From Glandiceps talaboti (taxonomy: Eukaryota > Hemichordata > Enteropneusta > Spengelidae): a stretch of DNA of 64,000 nucleotides. The DNA lies in contig NC_135557.1 in assembly GCF_964340395.1 (NCBI RefSeq), positions 4,006,216 to 4,070,215 of the forward strand. Direction: 5' to 3'. A program made the translations under genes and the position numbers. The notes beneath the pieces are model-generated. The model searched no databases. It was not told where the DNA came from and saw only the letters and a program-made list of their open reading frames with translations. Positions 26,601 to 36,700 of this stretch are shown one piece after another (position 1 is the first letter of the stretch; every line of letters starts with the position of its first letter).

Positions 26601-29600
26601 TTAATGACTGAAATAGTGTACACTTACTGTCTGGCTATGAGGGTACAAGTCTATTACCTCAAGGACTGAAATAGTGTACACTTACTGTCTGGCTATGAGG
26701 GTACAAGTCTATTACCTCAAGGACTGAAATAGTGTACACTTACTGTCTGGCTATGAGGGTACAAGTCTATTACCTCAAGGACTGAAATAGTGTACACTTA
26801 CTGTCTGGCTATGAGGGTACAAGTCTATTACCTTAATGACTGAAATAGTGTACACTTACTGTCTGGCTATGAGGGTACAAGTCTATTACCTTAATGACTG
26901 AAATAGTGTACACTTACTGTCTGGCTATGAGGGTACAAGTCTATTACCTTAATGACTGAAATAGTGTACACTTACTGTCTGGCTATGAGGGTACAAGTCT
27001 ATTAGCTCAAGGACTGAAATAGTGTACACTTACTGTCTGGCTATGAGGGTACAAGTCTATTACCTTAATGACTGAAATAGTGTACACTTACTGTCTGGCT
27101 ATGAGGGTAGAAGTCTATTACCTTAATGACTGAAATAGTGTACACTTACTGTCTGGCTATGAGGGTACAAGTCTATTACCTCAAGGACTGAAATAGTGTA
27201 CACTTACTGTCTGGCTATGAGGACACAAGTCTATTACCTCAAGGACTGAAATAGTGTACACTTACTGTCTGGCTATGAGGGTACAAGTCTATTACCTCAA
27301 GGACTGAAATAGTGTACACTTACTGTCTGGCTATGAGGGTACAAGTCTATTACCTCAAGGACTGAAATAGTGTACACTTACTGTCTGGCTATGAGGGTAC
27401 AAGTCTATTACCTTAATGACTGAAATAGTGTACACTTACTGTCTGGCTATGAGGGTACAAGTCTATTACCTTAATGACTGAAATAGTGTACACTTACTGT
27501 CTGGCTATGAGGGTACAAGTCTATTACCTCAAGGACTGAAATAGTGTACACTTACTGTCTGGCTATGAGGGTACAAGTCTATTACCTTAATGACTGAAAT
27601 AGTGTACACTTACTGTCTGGCTATGAGGGTACAAGTCTATTACCTCAAGGACTGAAATAGTGTACACTTACTGTCTGGCTATGAGGGTACAAGTCTATTA
27701 CCTCAAGGACTGAAATAGTGTACACTTACTGTCTGGCTATGAGGGTACAAGTCTATTACCTTAATGACTGAAATAGTGTACACTTACTGTCTGGCTATGA
27801 GGGTAGAAGTCTATTACCTCAAGGACTGAAATAGTGTACACTTACTGTCTGGCTATGAGGGTACAAGTCTATTACCTCAAGGACTGAAATAGTGTACACT
27901 TACTGTCTGGCTATGAGGACACAAGTCTATTACCTCAAGGACTGAAATAGTGTACACTTACTGTCTGGCTATGAGGGTACAAGTCTATTACCTCAAGGAC
28001 TGAAATAGTGTACACTTACTGTCTGGCTATGAGGGTACAAGTCTATTACCTTAATGACTGAAATAGTGTACACTTACTGTCTGGCTATGAGGGTACAAGT
28101 CTATTACCTTAATGACTGAAATAGTGTACACTTACTGTCTGGCTATGAGGGTACAAGTCTATTACCTCAAGGACTGAAATAGTGTACACTTACTGTCTGG
28201 CTATGAGGGTACAAGTCTATTACCTTAATGACTGAAATAGTGTACACTTACTGTCTGGCTATGAGGGTACAAGTCTATTACCTCAAGGACTGAAATAGTG
28301 TACACTTACTGTCTGGCTATGAGGGTAGAAGTCTATTACCTCAAAGACAGTTATATAGCAACTATTTCTGAGACTGAAAGCAGACGTACATATTTGCTAC
28401 ATACTAGTAACAGTACGAGAGCCAATATTGTAGGCCAGGTAATAAGTGTTTTATAACACATTCTCTGTCAAGTATTCTTTCCACAGTCCACATAAATCAC
28501 CAGTAGGACTGCCTTGATACTGTAATGGTGTCCGAGGGAAATTAGAATAGAGACTGATTTTAGATATTTGTACTAGACAACAAACTTACTAATAGTAATA
28601 AATCTACATCCTATTATATCTACAGACTAGTTCAAGTTATAGAGATGAGGTCAGTCTTAGAGAATGTCTACAATTATTTACCAAAGAAGAGATACTGGAT
28701 GGCATGGAAAAACCAGTAAGTTGTCTTTATGATTACTGTCAGTGTGTTTGATAAAGGCTGTGGAAATGTGTATCAGAGAGGGGAGGATAGTTTTAGAACC
28801 CCTGTGTCAGAGAGGGGGAAGGTTTAGAACCCCTGTGTCAGAGAGGGGGAAGGTTTAGAACCCCTGTGTCAGAGAGGGGGAAGGTTTAGAACCCCTGTGT
28901 CAGAGAGGGGGAGGTTTAGAACCCCTGTGTCAGAGAGGGGGAAGGTTTAGAACCCCTGTGTCAGAGAGGGGGAAGGTTTAGAACCCCTGTGTCAGAGAGG
29001 GGGAAGGTTTAGAATGCCTGTGTCAGAGATGGGAGGATAGGTTTAGAACCCCTGTGTCAGAGAGGGGGAAGGTTTAGAATGCCTGTGTCAGAGATGGGAG
29101 GATAGTTTTAGAACCTGTGTGTCAGAAGAGGGGAGGGGTTAGAATGCCTGTGTCAGAGAGGATAGGATGGGTTTAGAAACTGTATGTCAGAGAGAGAGAG
29201 AGAGGGGGGGGGGGGCGTTGAATGATATTTTGTATGTACTCCTTTGTAGTGGCTTAACTGAGTTTATAAATTATCTTTCCTTACTTACTAGCCTAGGTGA
29301 AAATACTTAGTACATAAAACTTTAATTAAACTATTCTAACTCTCTGACTCCTAACAACTCTATGCCAATCATATTTTTTTTAGCCAAATGAAGAAAAATT
29401 TGGTGATAATCTAAATATCTGAGCAGCTGAGTAATTGAAAAAAAAGAATGGTATGTTTCATATTCATGTATCTAGATATAATTATTGAGTTGTGTGTTTT
29501 TCTTTACAGACGTGTTCTAGATGTCAGACAAAGAGGAAATGTATAAAGAAGTTAAGTATACAGAGATTCCCATCAATACTAGTCCTACGTATCCTTTGCT

Positions 29601-32563
29601 TTTTATTTATTAATTTATTCATAATTTGCCAATTTAATTCTTACAATGTGGACATCGACATCAGACTATGCTGTCAACCCATCAGTGCTACACAAACAAG
29701 TACAAAAGTTTACTCCACAGTTTAGTGGCTATGGGTAAGTTTACTCCACAGTTTAGTGGCTATGGGTAAGTTTACTCCACAGTTTAGTGGCTATGGGTAA
29801 GTTTACTCCACAGTTTAGTGGCTATGGGTAAGTTTACTCCACAGTTTAGTGGCTATGGGTAAGTTTACTCCACAGTTTAGTGGCTATGGGTAAGTTTACT
29901 CCACAGTTTAGTGGCTATGGGTAAGTTTACTCCACAGTTTAGTGGCTATGGGTAAGTTTACTCCACAGTTTAGTGGCTATGGGTAAGTTTACTCCACAGT
30001 TTAGTGGCTATGGGTAAGTTTACTCCACAGTTTAGTGGCTATGGGTAAGTTTACTCCACAGTTTAGTGGCTATGGGTACGTTTGTACGTTTGCTTGTACC
30101 ATACTCAAGCCAAGATATTGTCTTTGAACAGAAAATATGGATTGTAAACCCAGTTTGCTCTACATCATGACAACCTGTGTCTTCATCACTAGGTTTGCGG
30201 TGTCTGAAATATGAGTCAAATTGTTACAAATTGCCAAAGGACCCCTTAGGACACTCATATTTTTCTTGACTGAATGTAGATAAATATTGGGCAAAATATT
30301 AAATTGTTAAAAACTTGTGAATTCATTAAATTGTGTACTCTAAAGAGTATTTAATATATCTTTTGTTAAATAAGAAAAAAATCTGAAAGATTAGAAACAT
30401 GCAAATCCAAACAACCATGAACCTGTGTATAATTAGAGAGTATTCCCCAATATTTGTCTTCAGCCAAGGGAAATATGAGTGAGCTGAGGGGCCTTTGTAA
30501 CAATGAATTGGTAGTCTAAGACTCATAGTGAAAAGGGCCCCTTAGGTCACAATAATTTTCTGGCTGAATATAGAAAAATATTGCAGACCATCACCAGTAT
30601 TATTTTAGAACATCGGTGAAAGTAAGGGTAATTTTGAGCACTTTGACTTATTTTGAACACAGCAGAACCAATGATGTAGACATTTTCATAAACTATGGAT
30701 TCTGGAGAGTCATTTCATAATTTTACATCACCTACAATTACTTATGATTTCAGAGAAATGTCAGGTTGATGTTGTGTCTACCAGTGTAAAACATCTCATG
30801 AATATTCATTGTGCAACCATGAATATATTATTTTGCTGACTCCCATCATGCAATAGCTCACAGCAAAGATACCCTGTAAAGGCACAAGTTCAGCGTTTTG
30901 AAATTGCAAGTAAATGTATGTGATGTAAAATCATTAAATGACTCTCCAGAACCAATAGTTTATGAAAATGTCTCTATTTCCTGGAGTGGCATTCCTCTTA
31001 AACACCAGATCCAAAAGCTACAACATGTATTTGTAGTATATGGCTAATTTATCTTTATTGTCATTTTGTACTCATTTTACAAAAAAGGAAAAACATAACA
31101 TTTAATTTAAAGTGTTTTTGCCTTGACTAAAATTGTTTAGATTTGAAACGGTTTTCATCGTCAAGATATAGATCTAAACTAACAACAAATGTAGACTTCT
31201 CTCTAGAGGACCTTAATTTAAAGGAATTCAGTGCACATGGTAAGTGTTTTATTTTGTCATTATCAGTATATATACAGTATGTGAGTAAAAAAGACCTGAT
31301 TTTCCAGTTTCTTCACCTGTCAGAAAGCTATAATTAGTCTTCATTCCAAATTGTCTATAATGACATTATAAAGAGACTCTTCTAAATGTCTTTTTACTGT
31401 TACTTCTAGGATTGCTTGTACAAGTCACTACTTCCTATATTTGTGATTTTATTTTATTTTATTTCATATATTATTTGTTATTTTGTTGTTTATATCACTC
31501 TTTGATAAAGTGGACCTCTAATTAACACACGCACAATTTCTAAACGTTGTCATTTTCACAATATTCAGTGACTATATTTTTGGTTGTTTCACCGGTTAAA
31601 TAATACACCAGTTACAGCAAGTACAGGTTCAAGTTTTGTGAACTGAGTTTATATGATTGTTTTGATAGTGTGGTAAAAATACTTGATAAAGCCAAATTAA
31701 TGCAAATTATTCTATAAGGAAATATGGTTATTGAAATGAGATATTATATGATACATATTTAGTTTATATGATATCATTTTGATGGATTTTGATGAATATC
31801 AATATTGTTGTTGTATTTCTCTCTCTCTCTCTGTGTGTAGGTGTAAGTGCCCCTTACTACAGTCTATATGGTGTATCAAATCATTCTGGTAGTACATATG
31901 GTGGTCACTACATAGCTTTCTGTAAACACTCACAGACACAAGATTGGTATGAATTTAACGACTCAAGGTCAGTGTCATCTTTTACTTCTTACTCTATCTG
32001 TATAATCTACACCATATTCCAGTTGCCGAATTCCAGCAGCTTCATATGCTGGCTGCTGAATACCGGCATTTTGTATTCCGGTTGTCAAATTTCAGCTATT
32101 TCATATTCCGGTTGTCAAATTTCAGCTATTTCATATTCCGGTTGTCAAATTTCAGCTATTTCATATTCCGGTTGTCAAATTTCAGCTATTTCATATTCCG
32201 GTTGTCAAATTTCAGCTATTTCATATTCCGGTTGTCAAATTTCAGCTATTTCATATTCTGGATGTCGAATTTCGGCTATTTCATATTCCAGTTGTCGAAT
32301 TTCGGCAATTTCATATTCCGGTTGATGTAGTTCTGCCCATTTTCACCAAGCAAGATTTGCAAGTGGACAACCCAGACTTGGCAGGTTTTATCTGGTGTGT
32401 ATATAGTTTTATCTGGTGTGTATAGTTTCTTTCACTTCTCTCAAATTAACAAGCAAGTTATTTAATGATTGTGTGTTGTTTTGATTTCAGAGTTGATCGT
32501 ATGTCTTCATCTAGAGTGGTGTCATCCACAGCGTATGTGTTGTTTTATGAAAAGGTGAAGTAA
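10705..32563 (+). CDS. USP2: ubiquitin-specific protease, USP2-type (11 coding exons, 642 aa)
   Basis: Deubiquitinating cysteine protease (peptidase family C19) that removes ubiquitin from substrates. Join: 10705-11562, 12550-12636, 13582-13705, 14360-14471, 15776-15886, 16041-16209, 28626-28715, 29510-29588, 31141-31239, 31841-31967, 32491-32563. All junctions are GT/AG and phases agree. Residues 1-300 are Ser/Thr/Arg/Pro-rich and look disordered, like the long N terminus of vertebrate USP2a. The catalytic domain starts at [13 protein letters not shown], with nucleophile Cys316. [11 protein letters not shown] follows. A zinc site is formed by C465xxC468 and C519xxC522. The His box is YGGHY (His599), and FND gives the third residue (Asn616); the 17-residue His-Asn spacing equals that of human USP2. 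Length is close to the 605 residues of human USP2a. No disabling change is seen. USP21 is the nearest alternative; a zinc-ribbon sequence ([20 protein letters not shown]) very like USP2 favours USP2. Confidence 0.9.
11563..12549. other. intron with 40-bp minisatellite
   Basis: Intron between coding exons 1 and 2. Apart from the minisatellite at 12157-12475, no structure is seen. The acceptor is TTAGCAG, a NAGNAG site: use of the first AG would add one Gln (CAG) to the protein. Confidence 0.7.
12157..12475. repeat. about 40-bp minisatellite, 8 copies
   Basis: Tandem units AACACTAACATGAAGTGAGC plus CTGTATCAAACAGAGCCAGTG-type sequence, alternating between about 40 bp and about 38 bp (AGAGCCAG versus AGCCAG). 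Confidence 0.9.
12550..12636 (+). CDS. USP2: USP2-like coding exon 2
   Basis: 29 codons ending with [11 protein letters not shown], the first half of the catalytic Cys box; the donor is ACA|GTAAGT. The Cys itself begins the next exon, so the intron splits the Cys box exactly before the nucleophile. Confidence 0.9.
12637..13581. other. intron with GT/GTAT microsatellites
   Basis: Contains (GT)n and (GTAT)n runs at about 12804-12936, a GT/CGTG run at about 12961-13011, and interspersed copies of CAGTACTGACAATGTGT (near 12790, 12949 and 13029). A tandem duplication of about 110 bp around AAAGTTTGTTATTG lies at about 13340-13495. No gene. Confidence 0.75.
13582..13705 (+). CDS. USP2: USP2-like coding exon 3, catalytic cysteine
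   Basis: Begins TGT TTT ATG ([11 protein letters not shown]). The first codon is the nucleophile Cys316. Ends phase 1 at ACAG|GTTAGT. Confidence 0.92.
13706..14359. other. intron, no gene
   Basis: Contains a short tandem duplication just after the donor (TTAGTCTTTCATACCATAG at 13708 and 13744) and a C-run at 14097-14112. The acceptor is TTCATTACAG. Confidence 0.6.
14360..14471 (+). CDS. USP2: USP2-like coding exon 4
   Basis: Encodes [10 protein letters not shown] through [10 protein letters not shown], the helix between the Cys box and the HDSQEF motif. Phase 2 end at TATGG|GTAAGT. The exon's last 26 bp plus donor are the first unit of the 31-bp tandem repeat that follows. Confidence 0.9.
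14446..14632. repeat. 31-bp minisatellite made from the exon 4 edge and its splice donor, about 6 units
   Basis: Period 31 bp; the unit holds CTCCACAG, TTTAGTGGCTATGG and GTAAGT, that is, an acceptor-like sequence, the coding end of exon 4 and a donor. The first unit is the real exon end (with GCTCCACAG); later units have ACTCCACAG or ACTCCTCAG. Use of a downstream donor would read TATGGGTAA and stop at once. Confidence 0.9.
14633..15775. other. intron, no gene recognised
   Basis: Includes a T/C-rich then G-run tract at about 15271-15311 and moderately CpG-containing sequence at about 14700-15070 of unknown origin. Two open frames there show no recognisable family. The acceptor is TCCCCAG. 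Confidence 0.5.
15776..15886 (+). CDS. USP2: USP2-like coding exon 5
   Basis: Encodes [20 protein letters not shown], the conserved Asp/Gln-box helix of USP enzymes. Ends at ATCAG|GTAAGT. Confidence 0.92.
16041..16209 (+). CDS. USP2: USP2-like coding exon 6, first zinc-binding pair
   Basis: Encodes [16 protein letters not shown], then [30 protein letters not shown]465 and C468 are the first half of the structural zinc site. The donor AAAG|GTATTG is followed by a 12.4-kb intron. Confidence 0.92.
16425..17606 (+). mobile_element. L2/CR1-like non-LTR retrotransposon, 3' fragment (decayed)
   Basis: Translation gives late reverse-transcriptase and C-terminal sequence: [20 protein letters not shown], later [12 protein letters not shown] and SAKLD, where a stop replaces the expected Tyr. 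After the SINE the frame continues as [19 protein letters not shown] and [13 protein letters not shown], then stop. This order is the usual end of L2/CR1-type ORF2. The 3' end is (TTGA)n at about 17572-17606, typical for the group. Frameshifts and stops show it is dead. Confidence 0.8.
17071..17335 (+). mobile_element. tRNA-derived SINE inserted in the LINE
   Basis: The head has polymerase III-type boxes: an A-box-like GCCCGAGTGGTTAGC at 17081 and B box GGTTCTAACCC at 17123-17133. It is followed by a body with GGTTTTCTCCGTGTACTCC (17222-17240), a sequence type recurrent in animal SINE bodies, and an AT-rich tail (AATAAAGTTTATTATTA). It separates two parts of the LINE coding sequence. No clear target duplication remains. 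Confidence 0.65.
17967..19067. repeat. 58-bp minisatellite, left segment, about 19 copies
   Basis: Unit GACTGAAATAGTGTACACTT followed by ACTGTCTGGCTATGAGGGTA, CAAGTCTATT, then ACCTCAAG or ACCTTAAT. The palindrome GTGTACAC is in each unit. Units nearest the transposon carry GAGGACACAAG and ACCTTAAG. Confidence 0.97.
19068..21496. mobile_element. 2.43-kb foldback DNA transposon, Kolobok/T2-like, TTAA target duplication
   Basis: The ends are AGGTGATTCAAAATGC and its exact inverse, flanked by TTAA on both sides (19064-19067 and 21497-21500) inside an otherwise intact minisatellite unit. The inverted repeats are about 685 bp each (19068-19755 and 20813-21496) and highly similar, with a 1.06-kb centre. 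TTAA plus AGG ends matches the TTAAAGG signature known for Kolobok/T2 elements of Xenopus. PiggyBac also uses TTAA but normally has CCC/CCY ends. Each arm has ATGACGTCAT (CRE palindrome) near 19260 and its mirror near 21298. The centre has an 89-codon frame (20032-20301) of unknown nature and the palindrome CCGCGGCCGCGG at 20327. No transposase is recognisable, so it is probably non-autonomous. Confidence 0.88.
20032..20301 (+). CDS. 89-aa open frame in the transposon centre, function unknown
   Basis: Begins ATG ACG TCG GCA and ends LLQL before TGA, with no family resemblance that I recognise. It is followed by a CpG-rich segment. It could be a remnant of a captured or transposase sequence, or chance. 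Confidence 0.15.
   Translation: MTSAIKVVTPAHGYERKPATRYFNWLATAGPVSQGLKLETLFLYDLKNFTIYLIDKYGLYQHVDKFNPTRMCAVLSRFHTYIVHTLLQL
21501..28344. repeat. 58-bp minisatellite, right segment, about 118 copies with higher-order structure
   Basis: Same unit as the left segment. The rare variant TTAGCTCAAG occurs at 23000, 25262 and 27002, spaced 2262 bp (39 units) and 1740 bp (30 units). Sequence lines starting at 24841 and 26581 (1740 bp apart) are identical over about 680 bp in the variant order I followed. Another variant, GGACTAAAATAG, recurs 1856 bp (32 units) apart (24171 and 26027). So blocks of 30-39 units have been duplicated. Confidence 0.96.
28626..28715 (+). CDS. USP2: USP2-like coding exon 7
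   Basis: Encodes [20 protein letters not shown], then [10 protein letters not shown], matching the segment before the second zinc pair of USP2. Donor CCA|GTAAGT. Confidence 0.9.
28716..29509. other. intron with 31-bp G-rich minisatellite
   Basis: The repeat at about 28791-29190 has units AACCCCTGTGTCAGAGAGGG plus GGAAGGTTTAG, about 13 copies, degenerating to (GA)n(G)n at the right. The remainder is AT-rich; the acceptor is TTTCTTTACAG. Confidence 0.85.
29510..29588 (+). CDS. USP2: USP2-like coding exon 8, second zinc-binding pair
   Basis: Encodes [20 protein letters not shown], then PSILVL. C519 and C522 complete the zinc site. Ends phase 1 at CCTAC|GTATCC; joining to the next exon restores HLKRF. 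Confidence 0.92.
29612..29737 (+). pseudogene. partial copy of USP2-like exon 4 in a downstream intron
   Basis: From TTTGCCAATTTAATTC to CTATGG|GTAAGT it repeats exon 4 (14363-14476) almost base for base, about 15.3 kb away. The acceptor region TTCATTACAGC of the real exon is reduced to TTCATA here, so the copy lacks a 3' splice site, while its donor is intact. It begins about 25 bp after the exon 8 donor. Confidence 0.9.
29706..30085. repeat. 31-bp minisatellite following the exon 4 copy, about 12 units
   Basis: Same 31-bp unit as at 14446-14632 (TTTACTCCACAG, TTTAGTGGCTATGG, GTAAG) and nearly homogeneous. Each unit contains a full donor sequence and an acceptor-like CCACAG. Confidence 0.95.
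30086..31140. other. intron with two inverted-repeat structures
   Basis: Diverged inverted copies at about 30210-30300 and 30425-30505 share CACTCATATTT and AATATTGGG. A related direct copy lies at about 30520-30600. A second inverted pair (about 30680-30765 and 30895-30980) shares GACATTTTCATAAACTAT and TCTGGAGAGTCATTT. These are probably remnants of short foldback transposons. The acceptor is AATTGTTTAG at 31140. Confidence 0.6.
31141..31239 (+). CDS. USP2: USP2-like coding exon 9
   Basis: Encodes (H)[20 protein letters not shown], then [12 protein letters not shown]; this matches the HLKRF strand and following loop of USP2. Donor CATG|GTAAGT. Confidence 0.92.
31240..31840. other. intron, no other feature
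   Basis: AT-rich intron. A (CT)n(GT)n tract forms the polypyrimidine region of the acceptor at 31840. No repeat or gene seen. Confidence 0.6.
31841..31967 (+). CDS. USP2: USP2-like coding exon 10, catalytic histidine
   Basis: Encodes [20 protein letters not shown], then GHYIAFCKH and WYEFNDSR. His599 and Asn616 complete the catalytic triad. Donor TCAAG|GTCAGT. Confidence 0.93.
31968..32490. other. last intron with 30-bp minisatellite
   Basis: About nine units of about 30 bp (TTCCGGTTGTCAAATTTCAG plus CTATTTCATA) at 32060-32330, with later units drifting (GATGTCGAATTTCGG). Open frames across it are continuous because 30 is divisible by three; they are not genes. The acceptor is TTGATTTCAG. 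Confidence 0.85.
32491..32563 (+). CDS. USP2: USP2-like coding exon 11 (C terminus)
   Basis: Encodes [20 protein letters not shown], then KVK and TAA at 32561-32563. The AYVLFYE ending is the usual last strand of USP catalytic domains. Confidence 0.93.
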
Positions 32564-33781
32564 CGACATCACTATATCAGTTACAGTACTCCACCAGTGG
32601 CAGGACATATGACTTCTTTTGTTTTTATCAAGATGTATGCATTTGCAGTTCAGTTCAGGTCTTTCAAGTCAGGATTGAAGAAGCCTGATTCCTGGATTTT
32701 AACTTTGAAGTGAATTTTTAACTGTGATTTACGATTTGTAGATTGATCCAATTGGCTCTGTTTTAGAGTCGAACTGAACATATAAAACAGTACTGAAGAA
32801 TTTGGTTGTTTTTTTATGCAAAATGCTGACTTTGGTGGCATTATGAGGTTTTTTAAAAAATATTTGTAAAATATGTATGTAAAGAGGAAATAAGAGTTGG
32901 TAAAAGAGAAAAGTGATGGATGTTATAATGGCTATGTTGTTTTTTTAGTATATTTAGGGGCTGGTTCTCCCAAAACTAGTGTTGTTTGATAACATTTATG
33001 AAAAACTTGTCATGCAAAATATATTTTGTACATTTTTGTACATAAATTGTAAGAATTGACTGCATAGCTTCCGTTAAAAAAACCCAGTTTTGATGAATTG
33101 TGTTAATTTATTCTAATCAAGTGTCACCTCTTACAGTAAAGTACAAAATTATCTTGTAAAACATTGTTTGCACCTTACTATTAGAAATGAATTAATCACA
33201 GAGATGAGAATTTACTGCATATTATAGGTATCAATCTGATTAAGATCCGATGTGGTGAAAGTGTCTAAATGCTTTATTTACCTCTATTTCCATCATTTTG
33301 TGACGTTTGATTTCATACTGAGTGATCGCCGCCTTCCCATGAAGGATTTTAATCAGATTGGGGTGTACATGTATATAGAGAACGACATCAGTGGTTTGTA
33401 ATAAGTACTGTGTTATAGTTATATTCAACCAGTTCTCTCTTTAAGTGAAGTCGGATATCTAAAGTCATATTTCAACATTGCACAAAATATTTAAGATATT
33501 TATTCACTGAAATATTTGGTTTAGTAGTGTTACCATGACAATATTAGACTCTGTCATGGATAGTATCTGATTTACTCTCTTTGGTGGGGGTGAAGAAAGT
33601 GACTAACTCACTGACTGATTGTACCAGTCAATGTCATCAGTAGTAGTGCCAAATTTACAGACTCACTGACTCTCTGACTGTCTAACATAGAAAATACAAG
33701 ATGACCTTTGACCTATTCATATCTGCATATCAATACATTTCTTATTAACATGGGGGATTTGACCTTTGACCAGTGAGAAGA
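32564..33781 (+). other. presumed 3' untranslated region and flank
   Basis: AT-rich, no reading frame of note. I did not find a canonical AATAAA close to the stop, so the cleavage site is not located. Confidence 0.45.
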
Positions 33782-36700
33782 CACTATCCTACTGTGAGTG
33801 TCCCATAACATGTTTATTGTACTGTCCTATCAGAAACACTACCCTACTGTGAGTGTCCCATAACATGTTTATTGTACTGTCCTATCAGAAACACTACCCT
33901 ACTGTGAGTGTCTCATAACAGGTTTATTGTACTGTCCTATCAGAAACACTACCCTACTGTGAGTGTCCCATAACATGTTTATTGTACTGTCCTATCAGAA
34001 ACACTACCCTACTGTGAGTGTCCCATAACAGGTTTATTGTACTGTCCTATCAGAAACACTACCCTACTGTGAGTGTCCCATAACAGGTTTATTGTACTGT
34101 CCTATCAGAAACACTACCCTACTGTGAGTGTCCCATAACAGGTTTGTTGTACTGTCCTATCAGAAACACTACCCTACTGTGAGTGTCCCATAACAGGTTT
34201 ATTGTACTGTCCTATCAGAAACACTACCCTACTGTGAGTGTCCCATAACAGGTTTGTTGTACTGTCCTATCAGAAACACTACCCTACTGTGAGTGTCCCA
34301 TAACAGGTTTATTGTACTGTCCTATCAGAAACACTACCCTACTGTGAGTGTCCCATAACAGGTTTATTATACTATCCTATCAGAAACACTACCCTACTGT
34401 GAGTGTCCCATAACAGGTTTATTATACTATCCTATCAGAAACACTACTCTACTGTGAGTGTCCCATAACAGGTTTATTATACTATCCTATCAGAAACACT
34501 ACCCTACTGTGAGTGTCCCATAACAGGTTTATTGTACTGTCCTATCAGAAACACTACCCTACTGTGAGTGTCCCATAACAGGTTTATTGTACTGTCCTAT
34601 CAGAAACACTACCCTACTGTGAGTGTCCCATAACAGGTTTATTGTACTGTCCAATCAGAAACACTACCCTACTGTGAGTGTCCCATAACATGTTTATTGT
34701 ACTGTCCTATCAGAAACACTACTCTACTGTGAGTGTCCCATAACAGGTTTATTGTACTGTCCTATCAGAAACACTACCCTACTGTGAGTGTCCCATAACA
34801 TGTTTATTGTACTGTCCTATCAGAAACACTACCCTACTGTGAGTGTCCCATAACATGTTTATTGTACTGTCCTATCAGAAACACTACCCTACTGTGAGTG
34901 TCCCATAACAGGTTTATTGTACTGTCCTATCAGAAACACTACCCTACTGTGAGTGTCCCATAACAGGTTTATTGTACTGTCCTATCAGAAACACTACCCT
35001 ACTGTGAGTGTCCCATAACAGGTTTATTGTACTGTCCTATCAGAAACACTACCCTACTGTGAGTGTCCCATAACAGGTTTATTATACTGTCCTATCAGAA
35101 ACACTACTCTACTGTGAGTGTCCCATAACAGGTTTATTGTACTGTCCTATCAGAAACACTACCCTACTGTGAGTGTCCCATAACAGGTTTATTGTACTGT
35201 CCTATCAGAAACACTACTCTACTGTGAGTGTCCCATAACAGGTTTATTGTACTGTGCTATCAGAAACACTACCCTACTGTGAGTGTCCCATAACAGGTTT
35301 ATTATACTGTCCTATCAGAAACACTACCCTACTGTGAGTGTCCCATAACATGTTTATTGTACTGTCCTATCAGAAACACTACCCTACTGTGAGTGTCCCA
35401 TAACAGGTTTATTGTACTGTGCTATCAGAAACACTACCCTACTGTGAGTGTCCCATAACAGGTTTATTGTACTGTCCTATCAGAAACACTACTCTACTGT
35501 GAGTGTCCCATAACAGGTTTATTGTACTGTCCTATCAGAAACACTACCCTACTGTGAGTGTCCCATAACAGGTTTATTATACTATCCTATCAGAAACACT
35601 ATCCTACTGTGAGTGTCCCATAACAGGTTTATTGTACTGTCCTATCAGAAACACTACTCTACTGTGAGTGTCCCATAACAGGTTTATTGTACTGTCCTAT
35701 CAGAAACACTACCCTACTGTGAGTGTCCCATAACAGGTTTATTGTACTGTCCAATCAGAAACACTACCCTACTGTGAGTGTCCCATAACAGGTTTGTTGT
35801 ACTGTCCTATCAGAAACACTACCCTACTGTGAGTGTCCCATAACAGGTTTATTATACTATCCTATCAGAAACACTACCCTACTGTGAGTGTCCCATAACA
35901 GGTTTATTATACTATCCTATCAGAAACACTACCCTACTGTGAGTGTCCCATAACAGGTTTATTGTACTGTCCAATCAGAAACACTACCCTACTGTGAGTG
36001 TCCCATAACAGGTTTATTATACTATCCTATCAGAAACACTACCCTACTGTGAGTGTCCCATAACAGGTTTATTGTACTGTCCAATCAGAAACACTACCCT
36101 ACTGTGAGTGTCCCATAACAGGTTTGTTGTACTGTCCTATCAGAAACACTACCCTACTGTGAGTGTCCCATAACAGGTTTATTATACTGTCCTATCAGAA
36201 ACACTACCCTACTGTGAGTGTCCCATAACAGGTTTGTTGTACTGTCCTATCAGAAACACTACCCTACTGTGAGTGTCCCATAACAGGTTTGTTGTACTGT
36301 CCTATCAGAAACACTACCCTACTGTGAGTGTCCCATAACAGGTTTGTTGTACTATCCTATCAGAAACACTACCCTACTGTGAGTGTCCCATAACAGGTTT
36401 ATTGTACTGTCCTATCAGAAACACTACCCTACTGTGAGTGTTTCATAACAGGTTTATTGTACTGTCCTATCAGAAACACTACCCTACTGTGAGTGTCCCA
36501 TAACAGGTGTATTGTACTATCCTATCAGAAACACTACCCTACTGTGAGTGTCCCATAACAGGTTTATTGTACTGTCCTATCAGAAACACTACCCTACTGT
36601 GAGTGTCCCATAACAGGTTTATTGTACTATCCTATCAGAAACACTACCCTACTGTGAGTGTCCCATAACAGGTTTATTATACTGTCCTATCAGAAACACT

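Larger units (their letters stand above)
16210..28625. other. 12.4-kb intron built of repeats
   Basis: Intron 6 of the coding part. In order it holds a TGTCACTG-rich minisatellite (16240-16425), a LINE remnant carrying a SINE (16425-17606), more of the same minisatellite (17607-17722), and unique sequence (17723-17966). Then come a 58-bp array split by a foldback transposon (17967-28344) and unique sequence to the acceptor ATCTACAG (28345-28625). Confidence 0.85.

Noticed and set aside
31789-32330. 178-codon frame running past exon 10
   Set aside because: Its middle is USP2-like exon 10, but the continuation is intron and 30-bp repeat; the donor CAAG|GTCAGT ends the exon.
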